Shown here piece after piece: positions 33,134-44,085 of a stretch of DNA of 64,000 nt (within the stretch, counting starts at the first letter, position 1; each line of letters starts with the position of its first letter). The DNA is from Paralithodes platypus. Its lineage: Eukaryota > Arthropoda > Malacostraca > Decapoda > Lithodidae. The notes under the pieces were generated by a model. That model was not told where the DNA came from. It did not search any database and was given only the letters and a program-made list of their open reading frames with translations. Made by a program: the position numbers and the translations under genes. The stretch is taken from assembly GCA_032716605.1 (NCBI GenBank), contig CM064492.1, positions 50,359,272 to 50,423,271 of the forward strand, in the 5' to 3' direction.

Positions 33134-34134
33134 CCGTTCTTGTCATTTTGTAAGGATTTTAATCTATCATTAGCAATTTTTTTAGCAAGCAGGCAGTTTG
33201 AAATATCTTTATTCCACCATTTGGGCTTATTATTATGGCCTGGACGCCGTATTTTCGATGGTATGCAGTCTTGCACTGCTTTTAGGTAAGTGGTTTCGAA
33301 TAACTTCCAAGATGTATTTATGTCGTTATTGTTAATTAAAAAGCTCCAGTCAGTTTCTTTAAACATAGCTCTAAGTTTATGGAAGTTTGCTTTCTTGAAA
33401 TTAGGGACTTTTTCGATGCTACTATTTGGTTCGTTACTAGTAAACTTTAAAGTGAAAGTTATCGTACGATGGTCGCTGTTACTGAATTCATCACCAACAT
33501 TCAAATTCTCTATTAATTCTTCTTTTGTTGCAAGTACAATGTCAAGAACGTTATTACCACGGGTCGGCGTTCGAACAAATTGATAAAGCGAACTCTCTTG
33601 CAAGTTCGTATACAAGTCATGTCCGGAGTGTGAAGTAAGAGTATCGCCCCACTTGGTCACAGGTAAATTAAAGTCGCCAAAAATTATGGTATCTTGTGAG
33701 TTGCTTACATCTGCAATTTGTTCGTAAATTTCTCGGTCAGTTTGCACTGATTGAGCTGGAGGTCTGTATATTAACGCAAGTATTATTTTTGTACCTTTAT
33801 TATTCTTTATTAGCACAAAAGATGTGTCAACGTTCACAATTTGAGGGTTTGACAAGAGGGTAGGGTTAAGACTTTCTTTGATATAATGTAAAACGCCACC
33901 TCCATTTCGATTTATTCGGCTTTTCTCAAACATTACGTAACCGGGAAGTGAATACTCTGCTAAAAAGTCTCTATCTTCTGTATTGAGCCAACATTCTGTT
34001 ATGCCAATCACATCATAATTTTCTGTAAACACTAGCTCCTCTAAATTTGAAAATTTATTGCGTATGCTACGAGCGTTTGCATAGAAAACCTTGAAATTTG
34101 TTATTTTAGAACTCACGGAATTGAGCACCACTAT
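33130..34134 (-). pseudogene. CR1-like APE-type endonuclease domain
   Basis: Amino-terminal half of pol, an AP-endonuclease fold that nicks target DNA. Visible catalytic motifs: NARSIRNK (Asn 22), ITECWL (Glu 49), FGDFNLP (Asp 156, Asn 158) and SDHRTITF (Asp 223, His 224). Length and order match CR1/L2-group endonucleases. The first apparent Met (34138-34140) lies in the flanking target duplication, so the true start is lost by 5' truncation. It stops at 33130, one nucleotide out of register with the RT frame. Confidence 0.92.
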
Positions 34135-34211
34135 AAACATTACCGAGGTGACTTAGTGTAGCATCGGTAGATCGCTATCACTCCCATCCATTACACTCAC
34201 CCAAGGAGACT

Positions 34212-35731
34212 ATGCCTCGCAGACGCTATCGCCGAGTGTCAGATGAAGATCGTGATAGAATAATTACTCGATATGAAGCTGGAGAAGATTTTTTGGACAC
34301 TGCTGCCGAGCTACGCATTCCTAGAACCACAGCTTATGAAATAATCCGCAAGTTTGTAGAGACTGGCGAAAGACGTAGTCGACATGGAGGAGGAGGACGA
34401 CCACCTGTGCTTGATGACGAGGCAAAGGACTTTCTAGTGATGCTTGTTGAAGCTACACCAACAATAACCATTAGAGAACTTAACCATACACTTAGGTAAA
34501 CATTTCCACGCAAACGACATGTATGTAACATGACTGTTTCTAGGGCTTTGGATGGGGAACTAGTATCCCTGAAACAGGTTCACAATGTGCCAGCCAACCT
34601 CAACTCGGATGACATCAAAAGCGCTCGTGTACAGTTTGCTCAGTATATGTATGAAGAGGGCATTCATCAACACCGTGTGTATGTAGATGAAACCGGCTAC
34701 AACCTGTACATGGCCGAGCTCCACGGGAACAACGAGTCAACAGGATAGTTGCAAGACAGCGTGGGAATAACGTGACCTTGATTGCAGCTATCTCCAATCT
34801 GGCAAGCCTGTTCTACTACGAAATTCACGTAACATATGTGACCAAAGAAGTATTCACAAATTTCATGACTTCACTTGATGCTGTGCTAGGTCCTGATGGT
34901 GCTATGATATTAATGGACAATGCACCATGTCATCTTGGAACTGATCAACAATTTGAAGGTCGTGCCATTAAGAAGGTCGTGCCATTAAGAAACTTCCTCC
35001 ACACTCACCTTTCCTAAATCCTATTGAGAATTGCTTCTCAGTACTTAAACCCACTGTGAAACGACAACTAAATGACATAGCTGGTCGTTGTGATGTACAG
35101 TTCCGGACAGATCAAACAGCAACACCCCGTCCACCAGCTGTGTGGTGTGGGGCTCTGCGGATTTGGTAACACTGGCAGGAGGTGGGAGGGATGTGGGTGG
35201 ATGATGAGGGGGGTTTAGGGGAGAGTGTGGGAGGGTGAAGAGGCAGTAATCATGGTATGGCTGGTGGGAGGGGGCAAACGAGTGACGGGGTAGGGGAGAA
35301 CAGAGTGACAAGCAAATGTTCCTATAGAACAAGCTACTCCCACAGGATTTTAAATTACACACACCTACAATATCACTGTATGCTACATTTAACAAATTTA
35401 ACAGTCTGCTCTCCCCTACCCTGTCACTTGTTTGCCCCCTCCCACCAGCCTCACCATGCTTGCTGCCTCTTCACCCTCCCAATTCCCCCCTAAACCCCCC
35501 CACATACCTCCCCTCATCACCCACCCACCCACATCCCTCCCACCTCCTGCCAGTGTTACCAAATCCGCAGAGCCCCTCACCACATAGCGGGTGGACGAGG
35601 TGTTGCTGTTTCATCTGTCCGGGACTGTACGTGCTGCACGTCGACATGGGATCACTTTAAGGATGTACCGAGAGCAACTTCTGCAAGAGGTACTGAGGAC
35701 ATCAATAGCCAGTGTCGATGCTAATCTTTGA
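34212..35731 (+). pseudogene. IS630/Tc1/mariner-type transposase, broken
   Basis: The frame 34212-34499 opens with a helix-turn-helix DNA-binding region (DEDRDRIITRYEAGEDFLDTAA, LRIPRTTAYEIIRKF), then a basic GGGGRPPVLDD linker and TITIRELNHTLR, then a TAA stop at 34497. The catalytic core follows in shifted frames: VYVDETGYNLY (first Asp), a break near 34730, IVARQRGNNVTLIAAISN, ILMDNAPCHLG (second Asp) and LPPHSPFLNPIENCFSVLK (Glu). An 18-bp tandem duplication at about 34955-34990 (GGTCGTGCCATTAAGAA twice) disrupts the spacing. The C-terminus continues after the inner MITE: RAARRHGITLRMYREQLLQE, ending near 35731. Cuts and pastes DNA at TA when intact; dead here. Confidence 0.87.
35096..35629. 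mobile_element. 530-bp foldback MITE with CAGT ends, TA-flanked
   Basis: The insert 35098-35627 starts CAGTTCCGGACAGATC and ends CATCTGTCCGGGACTG, flanked by TA at 35096-35097 and 35628-35629. Arms of about 200 bp are inverted (GGATTTGGTAACACTGGCAGG against CCTGCCAGTGTTACCAAATC). Removing the insert and one TA restores the transposase frame (Arg-Cys-Asp-Val-Arg-Ala-Ala). Low-complexity frames inside are not genes. Confidence 0.93.
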
Positions 35732-36300
35732 TCGGCAAACTACCGGCATTCTGACACATACCTACGGAGGTGTATTGCACGAGAGGACATCTGGGACTGA
35801 ATTCGTCACAGCTATTAACTATTGTATACTGGAACTTTGGTATTGAAGAGGAAATTGGGTATATACTGGGTAATTAATGTACCAATACCTTTGTTAATTA
35901 ATGCAGTTATGTATTATAAAATAATTTGGGTATAATATTTATGCACTGGTACTTTGTTTATTAAAGTTTGTTTTTCTGTATATAAATGTAGCCTATACAA
36001 ATATGTTGGTCTATAAGCCATTCAGTACTTTTGTTAATTGTCAAATAAATGCATCAATCTATCCAATCTTTTATTGTCACTGTCAATTGTCTTAGTACTT
36101 AATAAATTATTATGTGATCAAATTATGTGTCAAACTATTTTGTTACAGTCAATTTCGTACATGGGAATGTCAAAAGATGAAATAAAGTGTCAAAGCCATA
36201 GGTGAACTGTCTTTGAATTACGTTAAACTGTCTGATCTAATATGTGAAAAGGTGTAGTAGCCAGAATAAAGTTAAAAGGACAGCACCGGTACTGTAAGGG

Positions 36301-36505
36301 TTAACCCTCTTAAGATTCCATGAGGCATTTATGTTCTGTGTGTTGGCTATTATTGGACGATTTTATTTATATTAGGAAGGGTATAAGGGCGTTAGAGGGC
36401 TGACTGATATGGCCTTTATCCTTTTAATTGCCACAGATCCTTCCCAAGCTGTATACAATTGTCTCAACATAGCCAGAATAAACTGTCCCAATGCAGTATA
36501 ATGCT
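36301..36505. mobile_element. TTAA foldback MITE, subfamily P1b
   Basis: TTAACCCTCTTAAGATTCC start shared with the preceding MITE. Arms ATTGGACGATTTTATTTATA and TACAATTGTCTCAACA; right end degraded. Confidence 0.75.
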
Positions 36506-36544
36506 CGCCTCCCGTGCGTCGTTTTGGAACGTAGGATATTTTGC

Positions 36545-36780
36545 TTAACCCTTTTCACGCACGTGTGGACGCAGGTGTTGCTGATTAGCAATCATAAATA
36601 GAGTTCTCTCTATCTTATAATTACTTCTCCACAATTAGATTTCTGCCCATAGCTAACTCAAAAACAATTGCAGAAGTTGAAGTAACTAAACTAAGGGTAT
36701 TTTAAACACCCCTGACGGTCACAAAGGCTTTGAAGTATCACAGAATAGGCTCAAATCGCGTCCTGTGCGTGAAAGGGCTA
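36545..36780. mobile_element. TTAA MITE, separate family
   Basis: TTAA-CCCTTTTCACGCACGTG at 36545 and GTCCTGTGCGTGAAAGGG-CTAA at about 36760-36780 are inverted ends. A third TTAA-type MITE family with CCC...GGG termini. Confidence 0.75.
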
Positions 36781-36990
36781 AGGGGAAGATTATTTTTTTC
36801 TGGACCCCCTTCTCCTTCATGATTAGCCCCATTAATTTTGAGATTCTACGACGTTTGCCCCATTAGTTTGGCGATTTCAAGACCTTTTTGTGCCATTTAG
36901 GTGTCGATTGTTTCCTGGCGAGCGACAGTGAGCCTGTAGTTTGGGCTGGGATATTTTTTTACCAAATAATGTACATATTCAATAATGTGC
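36781..36990 (+). mobile_element. Family D fragment
   Basis: GGGGAAGATTATTTTTTTCTGG, CCCCCTTCTCCTTCATG, GCCCCATTAATTTTGAG, CCTGGCGAGCGACAGTGAG. Confidence 0.78.
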
Positions 36991-37039
36991 ACAAGGGTAT
37001 TAATTGATTTTGCCATTTTCGAGGGATGTGTTTTTAGTT

Positions 37040-37435
37040 TGCCCCCCCCCCCCCCCCAAAAAAAAAAACTCCCTCAGACACCTTAAAAAAAAACACTCAC
37101 ACCTCCTTCAAGCTAAATATGTACAGTTGGCCACCTAAGTTCTGTTCCTCTCCGTGATCTTATACATAAACATATACTACGCATGATTGAATTACGAGTG
37201 TAGTTTCTTATGAAGTGGTGAACTCATCTGATTAGTCAACTGATAGTTAAAAGAAACCAAAATTGCAATTCATTCATACTAATTTTACTTCCATACGTAA
37301 GATCACGACGAAGAACAGAACTTATGTGGGCAACTGTACATGTTTCCGTAGAAAAAAAAACGTCCTCTAAATTGCAGGCTTGTTATCGCTCGCTCCGGGA
37401 AGTAATCGACACCTGAATGGGGTGAAGATAAAATC
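37040..37435 (-). mobile_element. Family D copy split by a TA-flanked MITE
   Basis: After C and A homopolymers (37039-37070) a minus D copy runs from ACACCTCCTTCAAGCTAAA to GACACCTGAATGGGGTGAAG. It is interrupted at 37124-37336. Confidence 0.75.
37122..37338. mobile_element. 213-bp MITE with CAGT ends, TA-flanked
   Basis: The insert 37124-37336 starts CAGTTGGCCACCTAAGTTC and ends ACTTATGTGGGCAACTG, flanked by TA on both sides. Terminal inverted repeats exceed 35 bp (TGTTC, GTGATCTTA mirrored). Joining at one TA gives AAATATGTACATGTTTCC, matching the D consensus AAATTTGTACATTTTTC. Confidence 0.9.
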
Positions 37436-37504
37436 AAATTAGTTACTACGGTATTAGAGAGACTACGAGACGGAATACAAATACTATCATACTATTCATA
37501 AAGT

Positions 37505-37940
37505 TAGGGGGGATTAACGTATTTATTTGCTCATTTATGTATAGATTTATTATCTTTTTTTAATTTCATCCCTGGACCTCCATCAAGCTTAAACAAAACA
37601 CTCCTCCAAGACCCTCCTTCAAGATAAATTTGTACATTTTTCGATAGAAAAATGTCCCGGCTGAAGGCCGATTCCTCTTAAATTACAGGCTAGCTATCGC
37701 TCACCAGGAAAAAAAATCGGCACCTAAATGGCACGAAAAGTCTTAATATTGACAAAGAAATAAGGCAAAAGTTCTTAAAATCGCCAAACTCATGAACCGA
37801 ACGTCATATAATCGCCAAACTCATGAACCGAACGTCATATAATCGCCAAACTCATGAACCGAACGTCATATAATCGGAAAACTAGTGGGGCTAAACATGA
37901 GGTAAAAGAGGGACCAGAAAAACGACCCATCTCACCCTTA
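37505..37940 (-). mobile_element. Family D repeat with 31-bp triplication
   Basis: Minus copy ending ATCTCACCC-TTAA. The segment CGCCAAACTCATGAACCG is present three times in a 31-bp tandem (37777-37869). Confidence 0.85.
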
Positions 37941-38204
37941 ATCAAATTATAATTATTATTTTGTAGGTAGATAGAGAGTACAGTACTGTGCTTCCTCGCG
38001 GATATTGGATTCATTTATATTATGCAAGCGGTGTATTTCATATTTAATTGCACAAATAAATACCATGCATTTTATGCAAACAGGCTAATGCATAATTCAA
38101 TTTGAAAACGAAAACATTATTTTGAATCATATAAATATATTTTGTTCTTTGCTTTATTATATTGTAATAACTACTTCTGGCGGTGGGGGAATTGTGTTTG
38201 CGCG

Positions 38205-38207
<3 letters not shown>
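37941..38207. other. Unassigned AT-rich sequence
   Basis: No feature recognised. Confidence 0.45.
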
Positions 38208-38254
<47 letters not shown>

Positions 38255-38375
38255 AATGTTTGTTTGACGAAAGCGAAGTAAGTTTTCTCTCTCTCTAAAT
38301 AATTCTGCCAATAGTGGAATAAGTATTTTTTGTTTATCTCTCGCTCACTCAATCACTCACTCACTCTCTCTCTCT
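38208..38375. repeat. (CT)n runs
   Basis: (GC)n then (CT)n at 38201-38252, with a second CT-rich patch at 38362-38380. Confidence 0.9.
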
Positions 38376-38648
38376 CTGAACACCAGCGGGAGTAGCCAAG
38401 TGATAGCAATTTGTGGTGTAATATTTCAGGAGGCGCCGCAGTTGGTGTGCGTGTGTTTTTGGTGTGTGGGGGGGGGAGGGGGGGTGCATGTGTGCGGTGT
38501 ATGTATGTGGCGTATGTTCATATGGGGGGTGCATGCGTGTGTGTGTGGGTTTTTTTTTCGTGAGTGAGGGAGACAAAAGGCAGAACTGCCTGTGGCGAGT
38601 ACCTCCCCCAGAGTTGAATGAGTGTCAGGACCAAAATCAAGGGACGTT

Positions 38649-39465
38649 CTAGCCAAAATTCCTGGAAACACGGAGTTTGATGCAATTTAAGTCATAGGAA
38701 GAGGGAAAGACTGATTCTGATAGAGGTCCAGAGCTCAGCAGTTGAATAGAAGACTGCGAATAAAGTTTCACTCTTGGGTTGGAGAGTTGCATAGAGTAAG
38801 GGTGGGATTGTGTTTTGTGTTGCAAGACGGGTACTACGTACCCCCTACGTAGAGCAGGTGGTATACACTGGGAAAGCTCTGAGAAATATTGATTATTGTA
38901 GTAGCCATAGAATAGCGAGAGAGATGCAACATTGCGGCAAAGAGAGAGATAATGCAGATAGTTGGTGAGTGGACGGGAGTTAATGATGCGGAAGGCTTTC
39001 CTTTCTACTTTGTCTAGGAGTGCGGTGTGAGAGGATCCTACCCACACATGTGAACAATACTCAATACAAGGACGCACTGTGCCCCTGAACAGAGCCAGAA
39101 GCTGTGCAGGGGTAAAGAACCCCTTGAGGCGGTTGAGCACACCCAGCTTCTGGGAGGCTGCCTTAGCAAGACTGGTAATATGGTCTTTCCAAGTGAGAGC
39201 AGAAGAAAAAGAGATACCGAGAATATTGAGAGAAGATGAAGGATTGATTTTTGTATTGTTGAAGTGTAAAGCATAGTCCTCTGGGAGTTCCAGACAGGTA
39301 GTAAGAAGAAGAAATTGGGTTTTGGAAGCATTAAAGGCAATAAGGTTTTATCTGCCCCAATTGGAAATAGTAGTTAGATCAGAAGATAAGAGTTGCATGG
39401 CTTTATTACGTTTGTTTTTGAGGGATTGCTGTTTGGGGCGTTTAGGAAAACTAATTAGACGCTCC
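38649..39465 (-). pseudogene. Element C RT C-terminal region
   Basis: The frame after the palm reads LLSSDLTTISNWGR, FNASKTQFLLLTTCLELPED, SLNILGISFSSALTWKDHI, LAKAASQKLGVLNRLKGFF, GTVRPCIEYCSHVWVGSSH, VERKAFRIINSRPLT and FPSSYDLNCIKLRVSRNFG. It is spread over two frames (38649-39140 and 39038-39340). It matches the element B C-terminus (VRSQMDYCSPLWGGSG, FYRYFHSNCSEEL) at family level. Confidence 0.86.
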
Positions 39466-40803
39466 ACACACAAGCTTCTTGGGGTGACCACCAGATTGAG
39501 AATGGTCGCTTTGGGGACTAACCAGAATATATTTTAGGACAAAAAGAAATATACCAAGATTATGCGTTATAATTATATACTGCTTTCAAGTCAAAACGGC
39601 CACACTCCGAAATGGCCACAACCGAAATGGTCACAACCAAAACGGCCACAAACCGAAATGGCCACACTCCGAAATGGCCACACTCCGTAATGGCCACACC
39701 CGGAAATGGCCACACTCCGAAATGGCCACACTCCTAAATGGCCAACTATTAGAAGCCATGGGTATGATTTTTGAAGCAGTTTTCGTTTGTTTATTTGTAG
39801 CATATTCGCCCTTTGTAAATGTAAAACTAGATTTATCTGAATGTCTCAAACCTTTGTACAACATATATTATCGTTTCAGTACCTTTGTTCAGAGGTTTAT
39901 GAAGTAAATAATTCATCCAATGTAAGTTTCTTAGAAGTGTTTGACATAATTATACTGTATAGCGTTTAAACCTCACGTAGAGTAGAATATTATAATAGTC
40001 CATAAAATAAGATAGGCTTTACCAATTATTGGTCTTGGGTATGGTCGTGGGCTTATCAATTTTACTGCCGCTACGGTACGAAAACCTCTATACGTAAACA
40101 GGTCTTCTCGCCGTTCACGGATTTCGCCATTCCTTTACTCTTTATTAATATATCACGAGAAGCATGACTATATTTTCATATAAGTATTTCATATTGATGC
40201 TATGTATCATCATAATAAGATAAGTTTTTACAAGAAATCAACAGAAGTTCTGGAAAATTTAGTAAGCTGTCAATATAGTTTTTGGAAGCGAAAATGACAG
40301 TGGGTTGCTCGCGCGTGTGAGTTAGTGTGTGGGGAGAAGCGTGAGGGAGAGTTATATCGTACGTCGGGCAGTGATGAGTTAGGAGGTCCTGCCATATTTT
40401 CATCTATATGGGCATCTACTGTACATGTTCAGTGAGTTTTAGCAATAGTTAAACTTACTGACAGTAGCTTATTCCACTGTAAATAATTCTACTATAACAT
40501 GTGTTTATTATATATACTATTTCTATAAGGATTTGGTGCTTAGCAAGCAATTTGTGGATTCTCATAAAAAAAAAATCGCCATGTGTAAAAATTATAGGGT
40601 TATAGTTGATACATATATGAATTGTGTGTGCACAAATAGATATGTTACTACCAAATAAATACCATTTGTGAATGGAGTGTCTTTTAAACGAAGCTGATTA
40701 TATTGTTGAGTTGCCAAGTAAATTACCACTTGTCCTAGGGTCCTGTGACAATGCGACAATTTTCCGACTGGTGGTCACCACAAGATGCTTGCGTGTAGCG
40801 CTT
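39466..40803. mobile_element. 1.3-kb inverted-repeat insertion (element F)
   Basis: The left end CCACACACAAGCTTCTTGGGG followed by TGACCACCAG at 39463-39500 is the inverse of CTGGTGGTCACCACAAGATG plus CTTGCGTGTAG at 40768-40800. The match extends about 65 bp with mismatches (GACAATTTTCC against GAATGGTCGC). It lies between two coding halves of element C. No transposase recognised. Contains the minisatellite at 39594-39745. A target duplication is not clear. Confidence 0.7.
39594..39745. repeat. AAATGGCCACACTCCG minisatellite
   Basis: About nine units of 16-17 bp (AAATGGCCACACTCCG, AAATGGCCACAACCG). Confidence 0.95.
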
Positions 40804-41456
40804 CTACTTCTAATTGAGCAGTGTAAGGTGGAGTCATCTACGTATGAATGGATGGGACTGGAGGTACAGTTGAAAAGATAATTTATGAAAATTAGAAAGA
40901 GAATGGGAGATAGGACAGAGCCCTGAGGAACACCGGAGTTGATAGAATGAGGAAGTGAGCGATGGCTGTCCACAATAGCAGTTATGGAATGGCCGGAAAG
41001 GAATTTAGAGACAAAGGTACAGATGGAGGGATAGAAACCGAAGGAGGGAGATTAGTTTAAAAATTAAAGATTTGTGCCAGACTCTATTGAAGGCCTTCGA
41101 TATGTCTAGTGCAAAAGAAAAGGACTCACTGAAGTCCCAAAAGGAGGATGACCAAGAGTTAGTAAGATATGAAAGAAGATCACCAGTAGACCGACCCTTA
41201 AGGAAGCCATACTGGCGATCTGAGAGTAGAATATGAGAAGAGAAATGCTTAAGAAATTTGGAAGCAAGAATAATTTCAAAAACTTTAGAGATACCGGTAC
41301 AAGAGATGAGAGCAATTGGACGATAGTTGGAGGGTTGAGAGCGGTCACTCTTCTTTGGGACAGGTTGAATGAGAGCAAACTTCCAGCAAGAATGGAAGAC
41401 ATTAGAGGAGAGACAAAGACGAAAGAGTTTGCCTAGGCAGGGAGTCAGCACGGAGG
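40698..41456 (-). pseudogene. Element C RT fingers and palm
   Basis: Reads [60 protein letters not shown], motif [18 protein letters not shown], then after a frameshift near 41020 [17 protein letters not shown] and HSYVDDSTLHCS (YVDD, both Asp present). The residues Thr-Gly inside SCTGISK come from a 6-bp CCGGTA at 41294-41299. Without it the segment has the same length as element B's TSTLGK. The protein is cut after LHCSI by element F. Confidence 0.87.
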
Positions 41457-41462
41457 CACACA

Positions 41463-42443
<981 letters not shown>

Positions 42444-42649
42444 TTCCTAACTTTCCCCTAACTTCCTACCTTGCCTTTCCTTACCCGTCCTCCCTCACCA
42501 CCACTCTCCCCTACACCTTAATTCGATTGTTCCTCTCACCTTGCCCACCATATCTCATTCTCCTTAGCCGCTGCCCCCTTCCCTTGCTATGGCCCGTCCT
42601 CTTGCAATTCTAATCCATCATACAATCCCACCTTGTGTTTATTTAAAGT

Positions 42650-42916
42650 TTGATGGAGGTCTAGGGAGGAAACTATAATAATAATACACAAATGAAATAT
42701 CAACCAAAATCATAATTAAATTATAAGCTCGCTATCGCTCGCCAGGAAAAAAATCGACACCATTAATGAAACGAAAAGTCTTAATATTGACAGGGATATG
42801 GGGCGAAATGTCTTAAAATCGCCAAACTAATGGGTCAAACGTCTTCTAATCTGAAAACTAATAGAGCTAAACATGAGAAAGAAGGGGACCAGAAAAACGG
42901 CTCATCTCCCCTCAAA
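42650..42916 (-). mobile_element. Family D repeat, minus orientation, partial
   Basis: A 5' part reads as plus-like TTTGATGGAGGTCTAGGGAGG. Then TAAGCTCGCTATCGCTCGCC, AATGAAACGAAAAGTC, CTAATGGGTC, ending CATCTCCCCTC. Confidence 0.75.
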
Positions 42917-42978
42917 GGCACCTATACTTTCGTCTATTTATTCCCCAGCGGAGGGTAAATTGCCATGCCCTTATGTTG

Positions 42979-43941
42979 TTAACCCCTTCAGCACCGTGAC
43001 GTAAAGCAGGAGTCACACGACCCCATTTTCGATCAATTATTACGGGCAATTATCGTCTGGAAGCTTAAAAAATAAGTTTATCAGAATTCAGCCGCCTAAA
43101 ATAATCTACTTTCAGTCTAGTTACCGATACCAGTGCCAAAAAGTCCCTAAATAATACGAAAAATAATTGCTCATAGAAAATTGACGGAAAAACCGCTCGT
43201 GTGACAGGGGCTTTACTCTATCATATTCTGGTTAACCTCTTCTGTACCGGCGACGTTTCTTTATTATACTCTAGCTAAATTTAGATGTTTCTGTGCAGTT
43301 TAAGAAGGATCTGTGGTAGTAAGAAGGGTTAAGGGCAGATCTCCACTTGAGGGATTTTTTTCTTGACCCCTTTCTCCCTCATGTTTAGCCCCATTGCTTT
43401 TAATATTATAAAATGTTTGCCCCATTAGTTTAGCGATTTTAAGAACTTTCACCCCATATTAAGACCTTTCGTGCCATTTAGGTGTCGATGTTATCCTGGC
43501 GAGCGATAGCGAGCCTGTAATTTAAGAGGAACCGGCCTTTGGCCGGGACATTTTTCTACCGAAAAATTTACAAATTTATCTTGAAAGGGACTCAAGGGGG
43601 TGTAATTTTAAGGTTGATGGAGGTCTAGTGAACAAACTAAATACCTCCCCTTAAGTGATATGGTTGAATGCCTGTTAGTTGCTGGATATCCTTTATACAC
43701 TGAATATAATCGTCTTAATAGTAACCAGAACAACGTTAAAAAGACGGCACCGGTAATGAAGGGGTTAATATTAAACGATTTTCTTTAGCTGATAATCAAC
43801 CTCAAGGACTCAAAGGGTATAAACACGATCTCAATAAGCCTCTGAATAACATATAGCCTAGGTCCTCCTTAAACTGCATAATATCGTCGAAGTTTAGCCA
43901 AAATGCATTGTAACAATACGTCATCGTGCTGAAGGGGTTAA
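42979..43941. mobile_element. Four-element MITE nest
   Basis: Outer P1 MITE between TTAA 42979-42982 and 43938-43941. Inside it is a family H MITE (about 43008-43218, ends AAAGCAGGAGTCACACGA and TCGTGTGACAGGGGCTT). A second P1 MITE (43236-43764) lies at TTAA 43232-43235/43765-43768. Within that MITE is a family D element (43333-43650) at TTAA 43329-43332/43651-43654. Host sequence is continuous across each junction once one TTAA is removed. Confidence 0.88.
43333..43650 (+). mobile_element. Family D element with exact TTAA boundaries
   Basis: GGGCAGATCTCCACTTG to AATACCTCCCC. Its insertion into a P1 MITE at the site AAGGG-TTAA-(T/G)TGA proves the TTAA target of this family. Internal hairpin GAACCGGCCTTTGGCCGGG. 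Confidence 0.88.
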
Positions 43942-44085
43942 TTATGGTATCTTGGCATTATCATGAGGCAGAGTCCGAACTTTCATATTTTCCCGATAAA
44001 TGTCGAGAAATCAGCTGCTAAGGGATTGAAGTTACCAGGAGTTAAAAAAAAGAAAAAAAACAGAAAAAAGTTACTCCTAAACTAC
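43942..44085. other. Unassigned sequence
   Basis: A-rich patch; no feature recognised. Confidence 0.4.

Larger units (their letters stand above)
31078..34134 (-). mobile_element. CR1-like retrotransposon, nearly complete pol
   Basis: Minus-strand copy with endonuclease and RT, ending at the left in the decamer-type tail (TTTGTACTCCTTTGTACAC). It is bracketed by a 10-bp duplication AAACATTACC at 31068-31077 and 34135-34144, a direct mark of target-primed insertion into the surrounding transposon. The 5' end is truncated near the start of the endonuclease; no ORF1 is present. Confidence 0.9.
30428..36254 (+). mobile_element. TA-flanked DNA transposon, IS630/Tc1/mariner type
   Basis: Termini CACCTTTTCACATAAGAG (30428) and CTAATATGTGAAAAGGTG (to 36254) are inverted repeats directly flanked by TA on both sides (30426-30427, 36255-36256) within an otherwise continuous P1 MITE. 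It carries a transposase pseudogene. The left and right arms are rich in TTGACA and GACAGTCTGCAT motifs. Without the CR1-like copy and the inner MITE it would be about 2.2 kb, a usual size for the superfamily. Confidence 0.85.
30229..36304. mobile_element. P1 MITE hosting a 5.8-kb transposon
   Basis: The left half (30233-30427: CCGCTGCTGTACCGGCGACG) and right half (36255-36300: GTAGCCAGAATAAAG...GGTACTGTAAGGG) form one P1 MITE between TTAA 30229-30232 and 36301-36304. They are separated by the inserted element. Joining at TA gives TCTAATAGTAGCCAG, matching other P1 copies. A 32-bp tandem duplication (unit starts 30378 and 30410) sits at the left junction. Confidence 0.88.
38551..41456 (-). 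mobile_element. Non-LTR retrotransposon (element C), split
   Basis: Minus-strand element related to element B. Coding blocks lie at 41456-40806 and 39465-38649, with a 3' UTR to the A-rich tail (T run at 38552-38559). The interval 39466-40803 is an insertion with long inverted ends. The 5' side abuts a GTAT/AT microsatellite. Confidence 0.87.
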
